Positions 16,014-24,837 are shown, counted from the first letter of the stretch. The stretch is 64,000 nucleotides of DNA from Terriglobus sp. TAA 43 (GCF_000800015.1 NZ_JUGR01000001.1:3348001-3412000), one strand, 5' to 3'. Notes: generated from the sequence alone by a model not told the origin. Numbers and translations: made by a program.

Positions 16014-16379
16014 TTAGTTGGATTTTCTTTGTGGGCGACTGCGGTGGAAGGCTCGCACTTCGATGGGTGTACGGCAGGCGATGACGGCTTTGCTTGCCCA
16101 GGCGAGTGCTTCGTCCATGTCGGCGCATTCGAGAATCCAGAAGCCGCCGATGTATTCCTTGGCTTCGAGGTAAGGGCCGTCCGTGACGGCGACGTTGCCG
16201 TTTGATTGCTTGCGCAGCGATTTTGCGTGGTCTGGCGATTCGAGGCCGCCGGCGAAGAAGCGAGCACCTGCTGCGTCCATCTGCTGGTTTAGCTCGCCGA
16301 TGTCGCGGATCATGTCGTCGCCTTCCAGCGAGGGGTCGTAGTTGTTGGGGTGCTGCACGGCAATGAGGAATTGCGGCAT
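16014..16379 (-). CDS. YCII/DGPF-domain protein (first of operon)
   Basis: 121 residues; YCII fold with a DGP(Y) variant of the DGPF motif in VTDGPYLEAKEYIGGFWIL. It is the first gene of the four-gene operon and has a good ribosome site (AAGGAG, 6 bases before ATG). A promoter matching the expected ECF42 consensus lies 50-80 bases upstream. The C-terminus (RSRPQRKSN) is basic and probably disordered. Function unknown beyond family membership. Confidence 0.9.
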   Translation of the reverse strand: MPQFLIAVQHPNNYDPSLEGDDMIRDIGELNQQMDAAGARFFAGGLESPDHAKSLRKQSNGNVAVTDGPYLEAKEYIGGFWILECADMDEALAWASKAVIACRTPIEVRAFHRSRPQRKSN

Positions 16380-16434
16380 GGACTTCTCCTTGAGAACAAC
16401 TCTGGTGGGCGGTTTTGCCCTCTATTACCAACTC

Positions 16435-16461
16435 GACGAACGGTCGGAACGGGATTCGACA
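16435..16461 (-). promoter_or_regulatory. Putative ECF42-dependent promoter of the DGPF operon
   Basis: On the minus strand TGTCGA (16456-16461) is followed after exactly 17 bases by CGTC (16435-16438). ECF42 targets are, to my knowledge, described with a TGTCGA -35 and a CG(A/T)C -10. The predicted start near 16428 leaves a leader of about 48 bases before the first DGPF gene. Autoregulation by the sigma factor at the operon end is inferred. Confidence 0.6.
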
Positions 16462-16612
16462 CCGTTCTGGAAATTATTTTTGATGCCTGTAGGGGGATCG
16501 CCTGGGGCTTCGGGAAAAGCTTATCTGGTTGGCTGAAGTAGGCGCGTCATTTTGCAAGGTGTTAAACAAAGCAGGTGACAGGCGTAGGGCGAGAAAGGTT
16601 ACACTCGAACCC

Positions 16613-17578
16613 GTGAAAACGAAGATCTTTTTCGCCTCTCTGTTGGCTGCCGCGCTCGTCTCAACTGTCTCTGCGCAAGACTCCAAAGCATTCCTGGGTC
16701 GCTGGGACATGACGGTAACGCCTACGAGCGGTAAGTCGTATGCCCAGTGGATTGAGCTGACCAATAACGGCGGCAAGTTGGAAGGCAAGTATCAGCCGCG
16801 CGGTGGCGCATGGCACCCGATTTCCGATGCCAATGTGGACGGCGACAAGCTGGTGCTGGTTGTGGAGCCTGCGGGGCGTGGTCCGGCTGTGAGCTGGGAA
16901 CTGACGTCGCCGAGTGCAGGAAAGCTGACGGGTGTGGAGAAGCGTGGCGGTGAGGCCGATGGCTCGTCGCTGGCCGGCGTGACGGCGCCGAAGCTGGATC
17001 GTCCGATGCCGAAGAAGTGGACGAAGCCGCGTCCGTTGTTCAACGGCAAGGACCTGACCGGTTGGGAACCCATCGGCATGGTGGCCAACAACAAGTGGGT
17101 GGCTCGTGATGGCGAGCTCGTGAATGACAACCCGGAAGTGCCGGGACAGCGCATTCCTCCTGCTGCGAACATCAAGACGACCGAGAAGTTCCAGGACTTC
17201 AAGTTGCACATTGAAGTGAACTGCCCGGAAGGCGGGAACAGCGGTATCTATCTGCGCGGTCGTTATGAACTGCAGGTGGGCACGGAAGGCGGCAAGCAGC
17301 CGACGCACGAGATGGGCGCGATCTATAGCTGGTACCCGCCGCCGGCAGGTTCGGAGCTGGGCCTGGGCAAGTGGACAACCTATGACGTTACGTTTGTTGG
17401 TCGCCATGTAACGGTGTATCGCGATGGCAAGCTGTATCACGACAACGTGGAGATTCCGGGACCCACCGGCGGCGCGCTGGACAGCAACGAAGCTGAGCCG
17501 GGACCGTTCTTCCTGCAGGGCGACCACCACGGCGTGATTCAGTATCGGAACATTACGATCTCTGAACCGGCGAAGTAA
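16613..17578 (+). CDS. Secreted DUF1080 (3-keto-disaccharide hydrolase-type) protein
   Basis: 321 residues from GTG 16613, which puts a signal peptide (KTKIFFASLLAAALVSTVSA) at the N-terminus; the frame is open from 16529 but the added residues are basic and unlike a signal. Residues 25-125 form a beta-rich domain; from about 140 a DUF1080 concanavalin-like jelly roll follows (PLFNGKDLTGWEPIG, GNSGIYLRGRYELQV, FFLQGDHHGVIQYRNI). DUF1080 members hydrolyse 3-keto-glycosides or bind glycans. A terminator follows. The precise activity is not determined. Confidence 0.85.
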   Translation: MKTKIFFASLLAAALVSTVSAQDSKAFLGRWDMTVTPTSGKSYAQWIELTNNGGKLEGKYQPRGGAWHPISDANVDGDKLVLVVEPAGRGPAVSWELTSPSAGKLTGVEKRGGEADGSSLAGVTAPKLDRPMPKKWTKPRPLFNGKDLTGWEPIGMVANNKWVARDGELVNDNPEVPGQRIPPAANIKTTEKFQDFKLHIEVNCPEGGNSGIYLRGRYELQVGTEGGKQPTHEMGAIYSWYPPPAGSELGLGKWTTYDVTFVGRHVTVYRDGKLYHDNVEIPGPTGGALDSNEAEPGPFFLQGDHHGVIQYRNITISEPAK

Positions 17579-17597
17579 CTCTAGCTTTTGGAATGAC

Positions 17598-17639
17598 GAT
17601 GCCCGGCCGCTTTGCTTGCAGCCGGGCATCTTTGTTTTT
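17598..17639 (+). terminator. Rho-independent terminator
   Basis: GATGCCCGGC (17598-17607) pairs with GCCGGGCATC (17621-17630), followed by TTTGTTTTT. It ends the DUF1080 transcript and separates it from the phosphodiesterase gene. Confidence 0.85.
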
Positions 17640-17742
17640 GGGGCGGTGCATGCAGTTCGTGATTTGATTGTTGTTCTAAATTCACGGAACTGTTGTGCGC
17701 GTTCTGGACAATCGAAATGTCTGCACGTTCGAGGAGTGTTTC

Positions 17743-18813
17743 ATGATTCGCAAATCTGTTCGTTGTTTCGCTGCCCTTCTTCTTTGCGCTATTGCCGGTG
17801 GTGCGCATGCGCAAAAGGCTGACCTGAATTTTCTGAATAACAACCAGCCTGTACTGGATGCGCATAACTGCTATCCGTATGAGGGGCATTGGAACAATCG
17901 CGTGTATCGCGCGTTGTCGTCGGGGTTCCCGGTTTCGATTGAGCAGGATCTTGCTTGGTATGTGGATCCGGCTACGGGCAAGGGGCGTGTTGTGGTGTCG
18001 CATACGCCGAAGCCCACAGGGCAGGAACCGACGTTGCGCGATTACTTCTTTGAGCAAGTGCGTCCGACGATTGAGAAGGCCATCAGGGAAAACAAGAAGG
18101 ACACCTGGCCGGTTGTCGTGTTGCACTTTGACTTCAAGGACAATCAGCCAGCGCTGCTGCATGCTGTGTGGGATTTGCTGAATGAGTATCAGCCTTGGCT
18201 TTCGACTGCGGCGCAGACAAACGATCCGCACACGCTCTCGAAGATTGAGCGCAGGCCGATCCTGGCCATTACAGAAGATAACGACGAGCAGGCGAAGGTG
18301 TTCAACGATGCTGTGCCGGTTGGTGGCAAGCTGTTGATCTTTGGTTCTGCGCATTCCGTGGAAGCGCCTGCGGGGATGAAGGGTGCGGAGCGCGCGCATT
18401 GGGTGGCCACTGCCGCGCCGGAAGCGATGCTGGTGGATCGTCCGACGAACTATCGGCGTTGGTCGAATAACTCGTGGGCTGCAGTGGAAGAAGGTGGTCA
18501 GCACAAGGCCGGTGATTGGACCGCTGCGGATCAGGCGCGATTGAAGGCGCTCGTGGACCATGCGCATACGCTTGGTTATTGGATTCGCTTCTACACGATC
18601 GACGGGTTTGATCCGACAGAGCCGAATGAGAAGAACGGCTGGGGGCAGGGTTATAACTTCGGATCGTTGGATGCGGGTGTGCAGCGCATGAAGGGTGCGA
18701 TTGCGGCTGGTGTGAACTTCATTGCGACGGATCAGTATGAAGTGCTGGCTCCGTTGTTGAAGCAGAACTCGCAGTCGCTGCGGCCTGCTGCGACGAACTT
18801 CTCGGCAAAGTAA
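17743..18813 (+). CDS. Secreted PLC-like/glycerophosphodiesterase-type phosphodiesterase
   Basis: 356 residues, start ATG 17743 with GAGGAG 6 bases upstream, followed by a signal peptide (SVRCFAALLLCAIAGGAHA). The TIM-barrel start DAHNCYPYEG and SGFPVSIEQDLAW, then VVVSHTP, match the PLC-like phosphodiesterase superfamily (His and acidic metal-binding residues). VVLHFDFKD and YWIRFYTIDGFDP follow, as in bacterial GDPD-like proteins. The substrate is probably a phosphodiester or lipid headgroup, but is unproved. It has a terminator of its own and lies in a run of secreted hydrolases. Confidence 0.78.
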   Translation: MIRKSVRCFAALLLCAIAGGAHAQKADLNFLNNNQPVLDAHNCYPYEGHWNNRVYRALSSGFPVSIEQDLAWYVDPATGKGRVVVSHTPKPTGQEPTLRDYFFEQVRPTIEKAIRENKKDTWPVVVLHFDFKDNQPALLHAVWDLLNEYQPWLSTAAQTNDPHTLSKIERRPILAITEDNDEQAKVFNDAVPVGGKLLIFGSAHSVEAPAGMKGAERAHWVATAAPEAMLVDRPTNYRRWSNNSWAAVEEGGQHKAGDWTAADQARLKALVDHAHTLGYWIRFYTIDGFDPTEPNEKNGWGQGYNFGSLDAGVQRMKGAIAAGVNFIATDQYEVLAPLLKQNSQSLRPAATNFSAK

Positions 18814-18823
18814 GTGGATATGG

Positions 18824-18850
18824 GCCGGACAGGTTTTCTCTGTCCGGCTT
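18824..18850 (+). terminator. Rho-independent terminator
   Basis: GCCGGACAG (18824-18832) pairs with CTGTCCGGC (18840-18848) around a T-rich loop, ten bases after the phosphodiesterase stop. The trailing T-run is short (TTGC). Confidence 0.65.
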
Positions 18851-18895
18851 GCACGACTGTGTGTCGGTGAACGCTGTGCTCTGAAAGATTTTCAA

Positions 18896-20200
18896 ATGTA
18901 TTGGAAACGTATTGCGTCGCTTTTGGTTGCAGCATCGTACGTAACTCTCACTGCCGTTGCGCAGGCGCGGGCTACGTCCGCGGATGATGAGTTGCGCGGG
19001 GTTATCGTCCTTGTGCGGCATGGTGTACGTGCACCGATTGAGAGCGAGATTCGTGCGAGTTCTTATAACGCGCAGCCGTGGCCTGCGTGGCCTGTAGAGC
19101 AGGGCGTTCTTACACCGCATGGAACAAAGGCGCTGAATCTGCTGGGTGAGTGGTATCGCACTCGTTATGCGTCGTTGTTGGATGGCTCATCGTGCGATAA
19201 GCGCGGCATCTATGCAGAGTCGAATACTTCGCAGCGCACGATTGCGTCGGCGCATGCGATGTTGGATGGGCTTGCGCCGGGTTGTGACATTGCAGTGCAT
19301 CAGGCTGCTAAGGGAAAGCGCAATCGTTTGTTCACTGGGGCCAGTGGTGCTGCGGTGAATCAACAGCAGCTTACCGATGCTGTTGATGGACGAATGGCGA
19401 ACAATCCTGACTGGTATGTGCATGCGTTCGCCGTGCCGATGGCATTGATGTATCACGTGATGCATGACTGCACTGCGTTGGACAAGGATTGCGATGCCAA
19501 CACGCCGGACTTTCGCGCGGTTCGCGTGAAGGATGGCAAGGCGATGCCGCGCAATGCGCGCGAAGAAAATCCTGTGAGTCTGGGCGCGGACTTTGCCGAG
19601 CACTTTCTGTTGGAGTACACGGAAGGTATGGCGATGGAGCAGGTGGGATGGGGGCGCATCACGCGTGCTGATCTTGATCAGTTGATGGAGATGAACACTC
19701 GCTATCACGACTTCATGCTGCGCACGCCGTATTCTGCGCAGGTGGTCGCTTCGAATCTTGCGGATCGTATTCGCGCGACGATTGAGGTTACGGCTTCAGG
19801 GAAAGCTGTTCCGCGCGAGCTTGGTGTGGCGACGGATCGTTTCATTTTGCTGGATGGACATGATGGCAATCTGAGCTGGTTGGGTGGTCTGCTGCGAGTC
19901 GATTGGGTGCTCAAGGATCAGACTTTCAACGCGACGCCGCCGGGTGGTGGCTTTGTGTTTGAGGTGCATCACAGCCGCTCGACGGGGAAGAACACGGTGC
20001 AGATTTCGTATGTGAGCCAGACGTTGGATCAGATGCGTTATCTGCAGCCTTTGACGGAGCAGAATGGGCCTTCTATCGCTCCTGTCTTTGTGCCAGGATG
20101 CAGTGGGCCAGCACCTGCGTATGCGTGTTCTGTTGAGGACTTTTCGCGGGTGGTGGGTGGGGCGATCGATACCAATTTCCTGGAAGCAAATGATCGGTAG
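18896..20200 (+). CDS. Secreted histidine acid phosphatase (AppA/phytase-like)
   Basis: 434 residues with a signal peptide (residues 5-24, cleavage near VAQA). The catalytic motif RHGVRAP (RHGxRxP, residues 41-47) supplies the phosphorylated histidine and the proton-donor HD motif appears as LDGHDGNLSWL near residue 320. This is the two-domain histidine acid phosphatase layout of AppA-type phytases and glucose-1-phosphatases, here near the usual size of about 430. It releases phosphate from organic esters in the periplasm. Multiple cysteines (SSCDKRG, APGCD, DCTALDKDCD, PGCSGP) suggest disulfides. It is followed by a LysR-type gene 21 bases away. Confidence 0.9.
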   Translation: MYWKRIASLLVAASYVTLTAVAQARATSADDELRGVIVLVRHGVRAPIESEIRASSYNAQPWPAWPVEQGVLTPHGTKALNLLGEWYRTRYASLLDGSSCDKRGIYAESNTSQRTIASAHAMLDGLAPGCDIAVHQAAKGKRNRLFTGASGAAVNQQQLTDAVDGRMANNPDWYVHAFAVPMALMYHVMHDCTALDKDCDANTPDFRAVRVKDGKAMPRNAREENPVSLGADFAEHFLLEYTEGMAMEQVGWGRITRADLDQLMEMNTRYHDFMLRTPYSAQVVASNLADRIRATIEVTASGKAVPRELGVATDRFILLDGHDGNLSWLGGLLRVDWVLKDQTFNATPPGGGFVFEVHHSRSTGKNTVQISYVSQTLDQMRYLQPLTEQNGPSIAPVFVPGCSGPAPAYACSVEDFSRVVGGAIDTNFLEANDR

Positions 20201-20221
20201 TGGGTGTAGGCTCAACGCACA

Positions 20222-21127
20222 ATGCTTCTGCGCAATCTTGATCTGGATACATTACGGACGCTGGTAACGACGAACGATGTGGGTGGGTTTGCGCAGGCTG
20301 CGGAACGGCTTGGGCGAACGCCTTCTGCGATCAGTTTGCAGATGAAGCGTCTTCAGGAAGAGTTGGGGACGCCGCTGTTTCGTAAGCAGGGGCGTGTGCT
20401 GAAGCTGACTGAGGCTGGGCAGACGGCGCTGGGTTATGCGCGCCGGATGCTGGCGCTGAATGATGACCTGTTGCAGACGATGCAGGGCGTGACGCTGGCG
20501 GGTACGGTTCGCATTGGTGCGCCGCAGGATTTTGCTTCGGTGTTGCCAGATGCTTTGCGGCAGTTCACGACGCTGTATCCGCGGACGCAGGTGGAGCTGC
20601 GCATCGAGGGTAACGGCGCGCTGATTGAAGCGTTGGATAAGGGCCAGCTTGATGTGGCGTTGACGATTGGATTTGCCGATCGTAAAGATGCGTTGCTGTT
20701 GGGCGAATTGCCGGTGCTGTGGATTGCGAGCCGAGGCTTTCGTATGCAGGAGACTGCGCTGCCGCTGGCGTTGCTGGGGCCGCAGTGCGCTTTTCGTAAG
20801 GCCGCGGTGCAGCATCTGGAAGATGCCGGTATTCCGTATCGGATTGCAGCGACGAGTCCGAGTCTTGATGGTCTTTGGGCGGCGTTGCAGGGTGGGCTTG
20901 GAATTACGGCACGGACTGCGATGCAGTTGCCGTCCGCGCTGACGGCGAGTAAGTCGTTACACCGTTTGCCTGTGCTTCCCGGCTTTCCTGTTGCGCTGCA
21001 TCGTAGTCCGAATGCCACGGATATCTCTGCGGTGGATGCTTTGCATTCGTTGCTGGCCACGGCGACGCAGGGGATTCTTGCGGGATTGGCTTATCCGGAA
21101 AACATGCGCATTGTGAAGAAGGCATAA
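20222..21127 (+). CDS. LysR-family transcriptional regulator
   Basis: 301 residues. The N-terminal helix-turn-helix is typical (LDTLRTLVTTNDVGGFAQAA, then LGRTPSAISLQMKRLQEELG and PLFRKQGRVLKLTEAG). The rest is a LysR substrate-binding domain with GTVRIGAPQDFA and the QGGLGITARTA segment. The inducer is unknown. It lies 21 bases after the phosphatase on the same strand, so it may be co-transcribed with it; LysR regulators are more often divergent from their targets, so the target is not obvious here. Confidence 0.92.
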   Translation: MLLRNLDLDTLRTLVTTNDVGGFAQAAERLGRTPSAISLQMKRLQEELGTPLFRKQGRVLKLTEAGQTALGYARRMLALNDDLLQTMQGVTLAGTVRIGAPQDFASVLPDALRQFTTLYPRTQVELRIEGNGALIEALDKGQLDVALTIGFADRKDALLLGELPVLWIASRGFRMQETALPLALLGPQCAFRKAAVQHLEDAGIPYRIAATSPSLDGLWAALQGGLGITARTAMQLPSALTASKSLHRLPVLPGFPVALHRSPNATDISAVDALHSLLATATQGILAGLAYPENMRIVKKA

Positions 21128-21196
21128 GCGCGGCTCACGTTACACGTAAAAAGAATCAAATTGCGCGGCGGAAGTATAGCGACTACGTTGGACTGC

Positions 21197-21679
21197 ATGA
21201 AGATCAGCGGTCTGCTTCTTGCCTCCGCCATGCTGGCAGGTTCTATGCCAGCGCTTGCGCAAACGATAAAAGAAGTTCCATTGCCAGCGAGCCAGAATTC
21301 GAATAATTCCGTGCTGCCGATTGCTGGTGCGAACTGGGTTGGAAACACACTGTATGTGAGCGGATGGCTAGACCCGGATATTAAGTCGCATCCTGACACC
21401 AAGTCGCAGACTGAAGGCATTCTCAAGGACCTGGAGGCGTTTCTTGCGACGCAGAAGCTGACGTTCCGCAACGTAGCCATGGTGCGCGTGTTTCTGGGGG
21501 CTGATCCTGCGAAGGATAACAAGATGGATGTGGCGGGAATGACGGCGGCCTATACGCAGTTCTTTGGCACGAAGGAGCAGCCGCATAAGCCGGCGCGCAC
21601 TACATTGTCTGTGGTTTTGCCTGCGGGTGCTCGTGGCGCGTTGGTTGAAATCGACTTAGTTGCCGTGCGAGAGAAGTAG
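21197..21679 (+). CDS. Exported RidA (YjgF/UK114)-family protein
   Basis: 160 residues, start ATG 21197. A signal peptide (MKISGLLLASAMLAGSMPAL, cleavage near LAQ) precedes a complete Rid domain: LPIAGANWVGNTLYVSGW, the ARTTLSVV segment with the arginine used by RidA to bind the carboxylate of its imine substrate, and a C-terminal VEIDLVAV strand. RidA itself hydrolyses reactive enamine/imine intermediates in the cytosol; an exported member must do something else or act on periplasmic amines. The downstream lipocalin-like gene is only 15 bases away. Confidence 0.87.
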   Translation: MKISGLLLASAMLAGSMPALAQTIKEVPLPASQNSNNSVLPIAGANWVGNTLYVSGWLDPDIKSHPDTKSQTEGILKDLEAFLATQKLTFRNVAMVRVFLGADPAKDNKMDVAGMTAAYTQFFGTKEQPHKPARTTLSVVLPAGARGALVEIDLVAVREK

Positions 21680-21694
21680 AAGGGTGATCCATTT

Positions 21695-22192
21695 ATGAAG
21701 AACAAATATGTCTCGCTTCTTGCGAGTGCGATGCTTTTTGTCTGCGCTTTGAATGGCCAGGAAAAGAGCGGGAATCCGTTTGTTGGTAGCTGGCAACTGA
21801 TTGCTGCAGATAAGTTACTGCCGAACGGAACGCGTGTTTCTGACTATGGTGCTGAGCCGCACGGTATGGCGGTGTTTACGGCGGATGGCCACTTCATGAT
21901 TGATGTGTTTCGGAATGTGCGGACGAAGTTTGCGAGCAAGGATCGTGAGAAGGGGACGTTCGACGAGTACAAGGAGGCGCAGCTGAGTAGCAGTTGCAGC
22001 TTTGGCACTTATACCGTAGATGCTGCTGCGAACAAGATCACTCTGCATATCGATCGCAGCACGTATCCGAATGGCGATGACACGACGCAGGTTCGCGAAT
22101 ACGAAGTGGAAGACGACACGTTGAGCTGGAAGGTAGCTCCGCGTCCGGATGGTTCGATTCCGATCACGGTGGTGCGTCGCATTGCACCTTAG
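21695..22192 (+). CDS. Exported lipocalin-like domain protein
   Basis: 165 residues with a signal peptide (VSLLASAMLFVCALNG). The mature part has the lipocalin-like (Lipocalin_5) pattern: NPFVGSWQLIAAD at its start, GMAVFTADGHFMIDVFRN, and a C-terminal DDTLSWKVAP strand followed by TVVRR. Members form small beta-barrels that may bind hydrophobic ligands; none is known here. It follows the RidA homologue by 15 bases and probably shares its transcript. Confidence 0.75.
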   Translation: MKNKYVSLLASAMLFVCALNGQEKSGNPFVGSWQLIAADKLLPNGTRVSDYGAEPHGMAVFTADGHFMIDVFRNVRTKFASKDREKGTFDEYKEAQLSSSCSFGTYTVDAAANKITLHIDRSTYPNGDDTTQVREYEVEDDTLSWKVAPRPDGSIPITVVRRIAP

Positions 22193-22210
22193 CTGTGGAT
22201 GATTGTGTTT

Positions 22211-22247
22211 CAAAAGTTATGGGCACGCGTTTTGCGTGCCCATAACT
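22211..22247 (-). terminator. Strong terminator, probably of the DUF885 gene
   Basis: A perfect 14-bp stem pairs 22215-22228 with 22234-22247 (GGGCACGC/GCGTGCCC core, five-base loop). On the minus strand it is followed by TTTTG, which suits the DUF885 gene. It could also stop plus-strand reading from the lipocalin-like gene. Confidence 0.85.
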
Positions 22248-22265
22248 CTTGGTGTGAAGAGAGGT

Positions 22266-24134
22266 TTACTTTTCCATCTCTGGATAGGGGCCGACACCGC
22301 CGCCCTTGATCCATGCTTCAAGGTATTCCTCGAGCACGGGAAGGGGCACGCCGCCGGTGGCGAGAATGGCATCGTGGAAGGCGCGCAGGTTGAACTTCTT
22401 GCCCAGCGCCTGTTGTGCGTGTTGACGCTCTTTCTGTATGACGGTCATGCCCAGGTAGTAGCTGAGGGCCTGGCCGGGCCAGGAGATGTAGCGATCGACT
22501 TCTTCTTCAATGTCATGTTCGCTGAGTGCTGTGTTCTCACGCAGGAACTGTTGTGCCTGTTCGCGCGTCCAGCCCATGGAGTGCATGCCGGTGTCGACGA
22601 CGAGACGGGAAGCGCGCCACGACTGGAAGCTGAGCATGCCGAATTTTTCGTAGGGCGTGTGGTACATGTCCATCTCAGTGCCGAGGCGTTCGCAGTAGAG
22701 TGCCCAGCCTTCACCGAAGGCGGAACCTCCTCCACGGAAGCCGTCGGGGTTCTGATGCTCGCGCGCGATGAGGCCGGCCCAAGAGTGGCCGGGGGCAGCT
22801 TCATGCAGCGTGAGTGCGGGCATGGCGTAGATGGGGCGCGACGGCAGGTCGTACAGGTTGATCTGGAATCCGCCTGCACCACCGAAGCCTGCTGGCTGGT
22901 AGGGCGCGACTTCGTCGGGGATGGGGTGGATGCCGAAGCGTCCGCGTGGTTGATAGCCGAAGTAGCGGTCGGACTTATCGTCGAACTCCTTCATCATGTA
23001 CGAGGCTTTGCCGAGGAGTTCGTCGGGGGTCTTGGCGTAGAACTGCGGATCGGTGCGGAGGAATTTGAGAAAGGCTGGGAAGTCGCCCTGGAACTTGGCT
23101 TCCGCGATGGTGTCGAGCATTTCCTGATGAATCTTGGCGACTTCAGCGAGGCCGATGTTGTGGATCTCTTCCGCTGTGAGGTCGAGCGTGGTGTAACGCT
23201 TGATCTGCGCCTTGTAATAGGCCTTGCCGTCAGGCAGTGATTCTGCGGCGATGGAGGCCTGCGTGTGCGGATAGTATTCGGCGTTCCAGAAGGTGAGCAG
23301 TTCCTTGTACGCGGGGATGACCTGCTGTTCGATGACCTTCTTGCCTTCGGCGCGGAGGCGCGCCTGCTCCGCAGTGTTGACCGTGGAGGGCATGTGGGTG
23401 AATGCCTTCCAGAAGGGTGTTGCATCGGCGCTGGTGGCGTTGGCGATGGGGACGATGGTCTGATCGCGTCCGTTTAGCGTGATCTTCGGCGGTGCGAATC
23501 CGCGAGCCACGCCTGCGCGCATGTTGACGATGTTTTCCTGGAAGTAGCGCGGGATGTCCGCCATCCAGAGCAGGTAATTCTCGTAATCCTTTTCTGTGCG
23601 GAAGCCGCGCTGGCCGGTGCCCTGCGCTTCTGTCCAGAAGGTTTCGAGGGAGTTGACGGGCTTCTCATACTCCTTGAACTTCTTGTCGGCGATCTGCGTG
23701 TTGATCTGGTAGACGTAAATCTCCAGGTTCATGCGCTCGGCTTCGCTCATGCCGTCGGTGGAGAGCTTGTCGAGCTGTGCCTTTACACCTTCGTAGTGTT
23801 CGAGCGCCTTCTGTTGCGTGGCTGCGTCAACCGCTGGAAGCACAGAGGGCTGGATGCGTTGACGCGCGCCGGGTGGGCGGTATCCACGCTGCGTTTCGCG
23901 CCATGCCATGTCGACCTTGTGGATGGTCGTGAGTTGTTCGCCTGCCTTGCTGGGTGGGCCGGATGGAAACGGCGAAGCGGGAATGGGGCTGCCGTCTTCG
24001 GTGGTGGTGGCAGCGGCGGCCGCCGCGGGCGGCGCGGGTTTAGCAGTGGCAGGTTTTGCCGATGGAGCCTGAGCGGCTGCAATGGCTATCGCTGAGCACA
24101 TGGACACTGCTGCCCAGGCACGAAGTACGCGCAT
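22266..24134 (-). CDS. Secreted DUF885 metallo-hydrolase-like protein
   Basis: 622 residues. ATG 24134 is preferred (GGAG 5 bases upstream, then signal MRVLRAWAAVSMCSAIAIAA); the frame can start at a TTG ten codons earlier. An Ala/Pro-rich linker (about residues 25-55) is followed by a DUF885 domain with LHEAAPGHSWAG (HExxPGH-type metal site), GEGWALYCERLG and the C-terminal GMTVIQKERQHAQQALG. DUF885 proteins are zinc-peptidase-like; some acidobacterial genomes carry many. It is probably a periplasmic peptidase, but no substrate is known. A strong terminator follows. Confidence 0.85.
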   Translation of the reverse strand: MRVLRAWAAVSMCSAIAIAAAQAPSAKPATAKPAPPAAAAAATTTEDGSPIPASPFPSGPPSKAGEQLTTIHKVDMAWRETQRGYRPPGARQRIQPSVLPAVDAATQQKALEHYEGVKAQLDKLSTDGMSEAERMNLEIYVYQINTQIADKKFKEYEKPVNSLETFWTEAQGTGQRGFRTEKDYENYLLWMADIPRYFQENIVNMRAGVARGFAPPKITLNGRDQTIVPIANATSADATPFWKAFTHMPSTVNTAEQARLRAEGKKVIEQQVIPAYKELLTFWNAEYYPHTQASIAAESLPDGKAYYKAQIKRYTTLDLTAEEIHNIGLAEVAKIHQEMLDTIAEAKFQGDFPAFLKFLRTDPQFYAKTPDELLGKASYMMKEFDDKSDRYFGYQPRGRFGIHPIPDEVAPYQPAGFGGAGGFQINLYDLPSRPIYAMPALTLHEAAPGHSWAGLIAREHQNPDGFRGGGSAFGEGWALYCERLGTEMDMYHTPYEKFGMLSFQSWRASRLVVDTGMHSMGWTREQAQQFLRENTALSEHDIEEEVDRYISWPGQALSYYLGMTVIQKERQHAQQALGKKFNLRAFHDAILATGGVPLPVLEEYLEAWIKGGGVGPYPEMEK

Positions 24135-24205
24135 GACGTCTCCAGAAGAGAGGATGTTTACCAACGTAAACTACGCGGCGTTTCTGCACGCGTAGCAGCG
24201 CGAGA

Positions 24206-24781
24206 TTATGCGCGCACGAAATGGAAGAGGAGTTGTTGCTTGCTGGCTACGGGCTTGCCTGCCTTGGTGGCGGGAGTGAAGATCCAGGTCTGGATGACGG
24301 CCATGACGGCTTCGTCGAAGCCGTGCCCCAGGCCCTGATCGAGTGTGGTTTCGACGACTTTGCCGCTTTCGTCGATGACGATATCGACGACGATATCGCC
24401 ATTCGTGCCGTGGGGCAACATAGCGAGATCGGGCTTGGGGTCGGGATAGAAATCGGCGGTGGCCACGGAGACGTCGTCTTCGCCGGTGGGATCGCCGCCG
24501 CTGCTGACGGGCGGAGGATCGGGCCGCTTGAGCGGAAGCTTTGGCGGGTCTTTGGGCGGCTGAACTTTGGGTCGCGGCTTTTGCACGACGGCCTGGTGGC
24601 CGGGGGCGTACGGAATAATGACAGCCGCGACTTTGTGCGGACGCGCGACGACCTTCACCACCTTGTGGACTTGGAAGGTGAAGGCCGCGAGCAGAACAAG
24701 GTGCAACACCACGGAGGCCACTCTTTGAATGGACGTGCGCCTGCCGTCGCGGGGCGTCTCCTGCACAAAGAGTGTTTGCAT
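24206..24781 (-). CDS. TonB-family energy transducer-like protein
   Basis: 191 residues. A single membrane span (about 22-38) is followed by a Pro/Lys-rich linker (about 66-94, PRPKVQPPKDPPKLPLKRPD) and a C-terminal TonB-like domain with GDIVVDIVIDESGKVVETTL and WIFTPATKAGKPVASKQQLL. It would span the periplasm to pass proton-motive force to outer-membrane receptors, but no ExbB/ExbD or TonB-dependent receptor lies in the window. It is a small accessory TonB. It sits 72 bases upstream of the DUF885 gene and 57 bases after the VWFA gene on the same strand. Confidence 0.85.
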   Translation of the reverse strand: MQTLFVQETPRDGRRTSIQRVASVVLHLVLLAAFTFQVHKVVKVVARPHKVAAVIIPYAPGHQAVVQKPRPKVQPPKDPPKLPLKRPDPPPVSSGGDPTGEDDVSVATADFYPDPKPDLAMLPHGTNGDIVVDIVIDESGKVVETTLDQGLGHGFDEAVMAVIQTWIFTPATKAGKPVASKQQLLFHFVRA

Positions 24782-24837
24782 ACGCTATCGTAGCGATGCT
24801 TTGCGGTTTTCCGTCAATACCGCTGGCGAGTTTTGTC

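Noticed and set aside
15997-16267. Longer version of the DHFR-like protein
   Set aside because: The extra residues fall inside the first DGPF gene and are Thr/Ser/Pro-rich shadow; the ATG at 15997 has a good ribosome site.
22203-23240. 345-residue plus-strand frame over the DUF885 gene
   Set aside because: Antisense to a well-supported gene; composition is that of a shadow frame, and a strong terminator stem (22215-22247) falls within its start.
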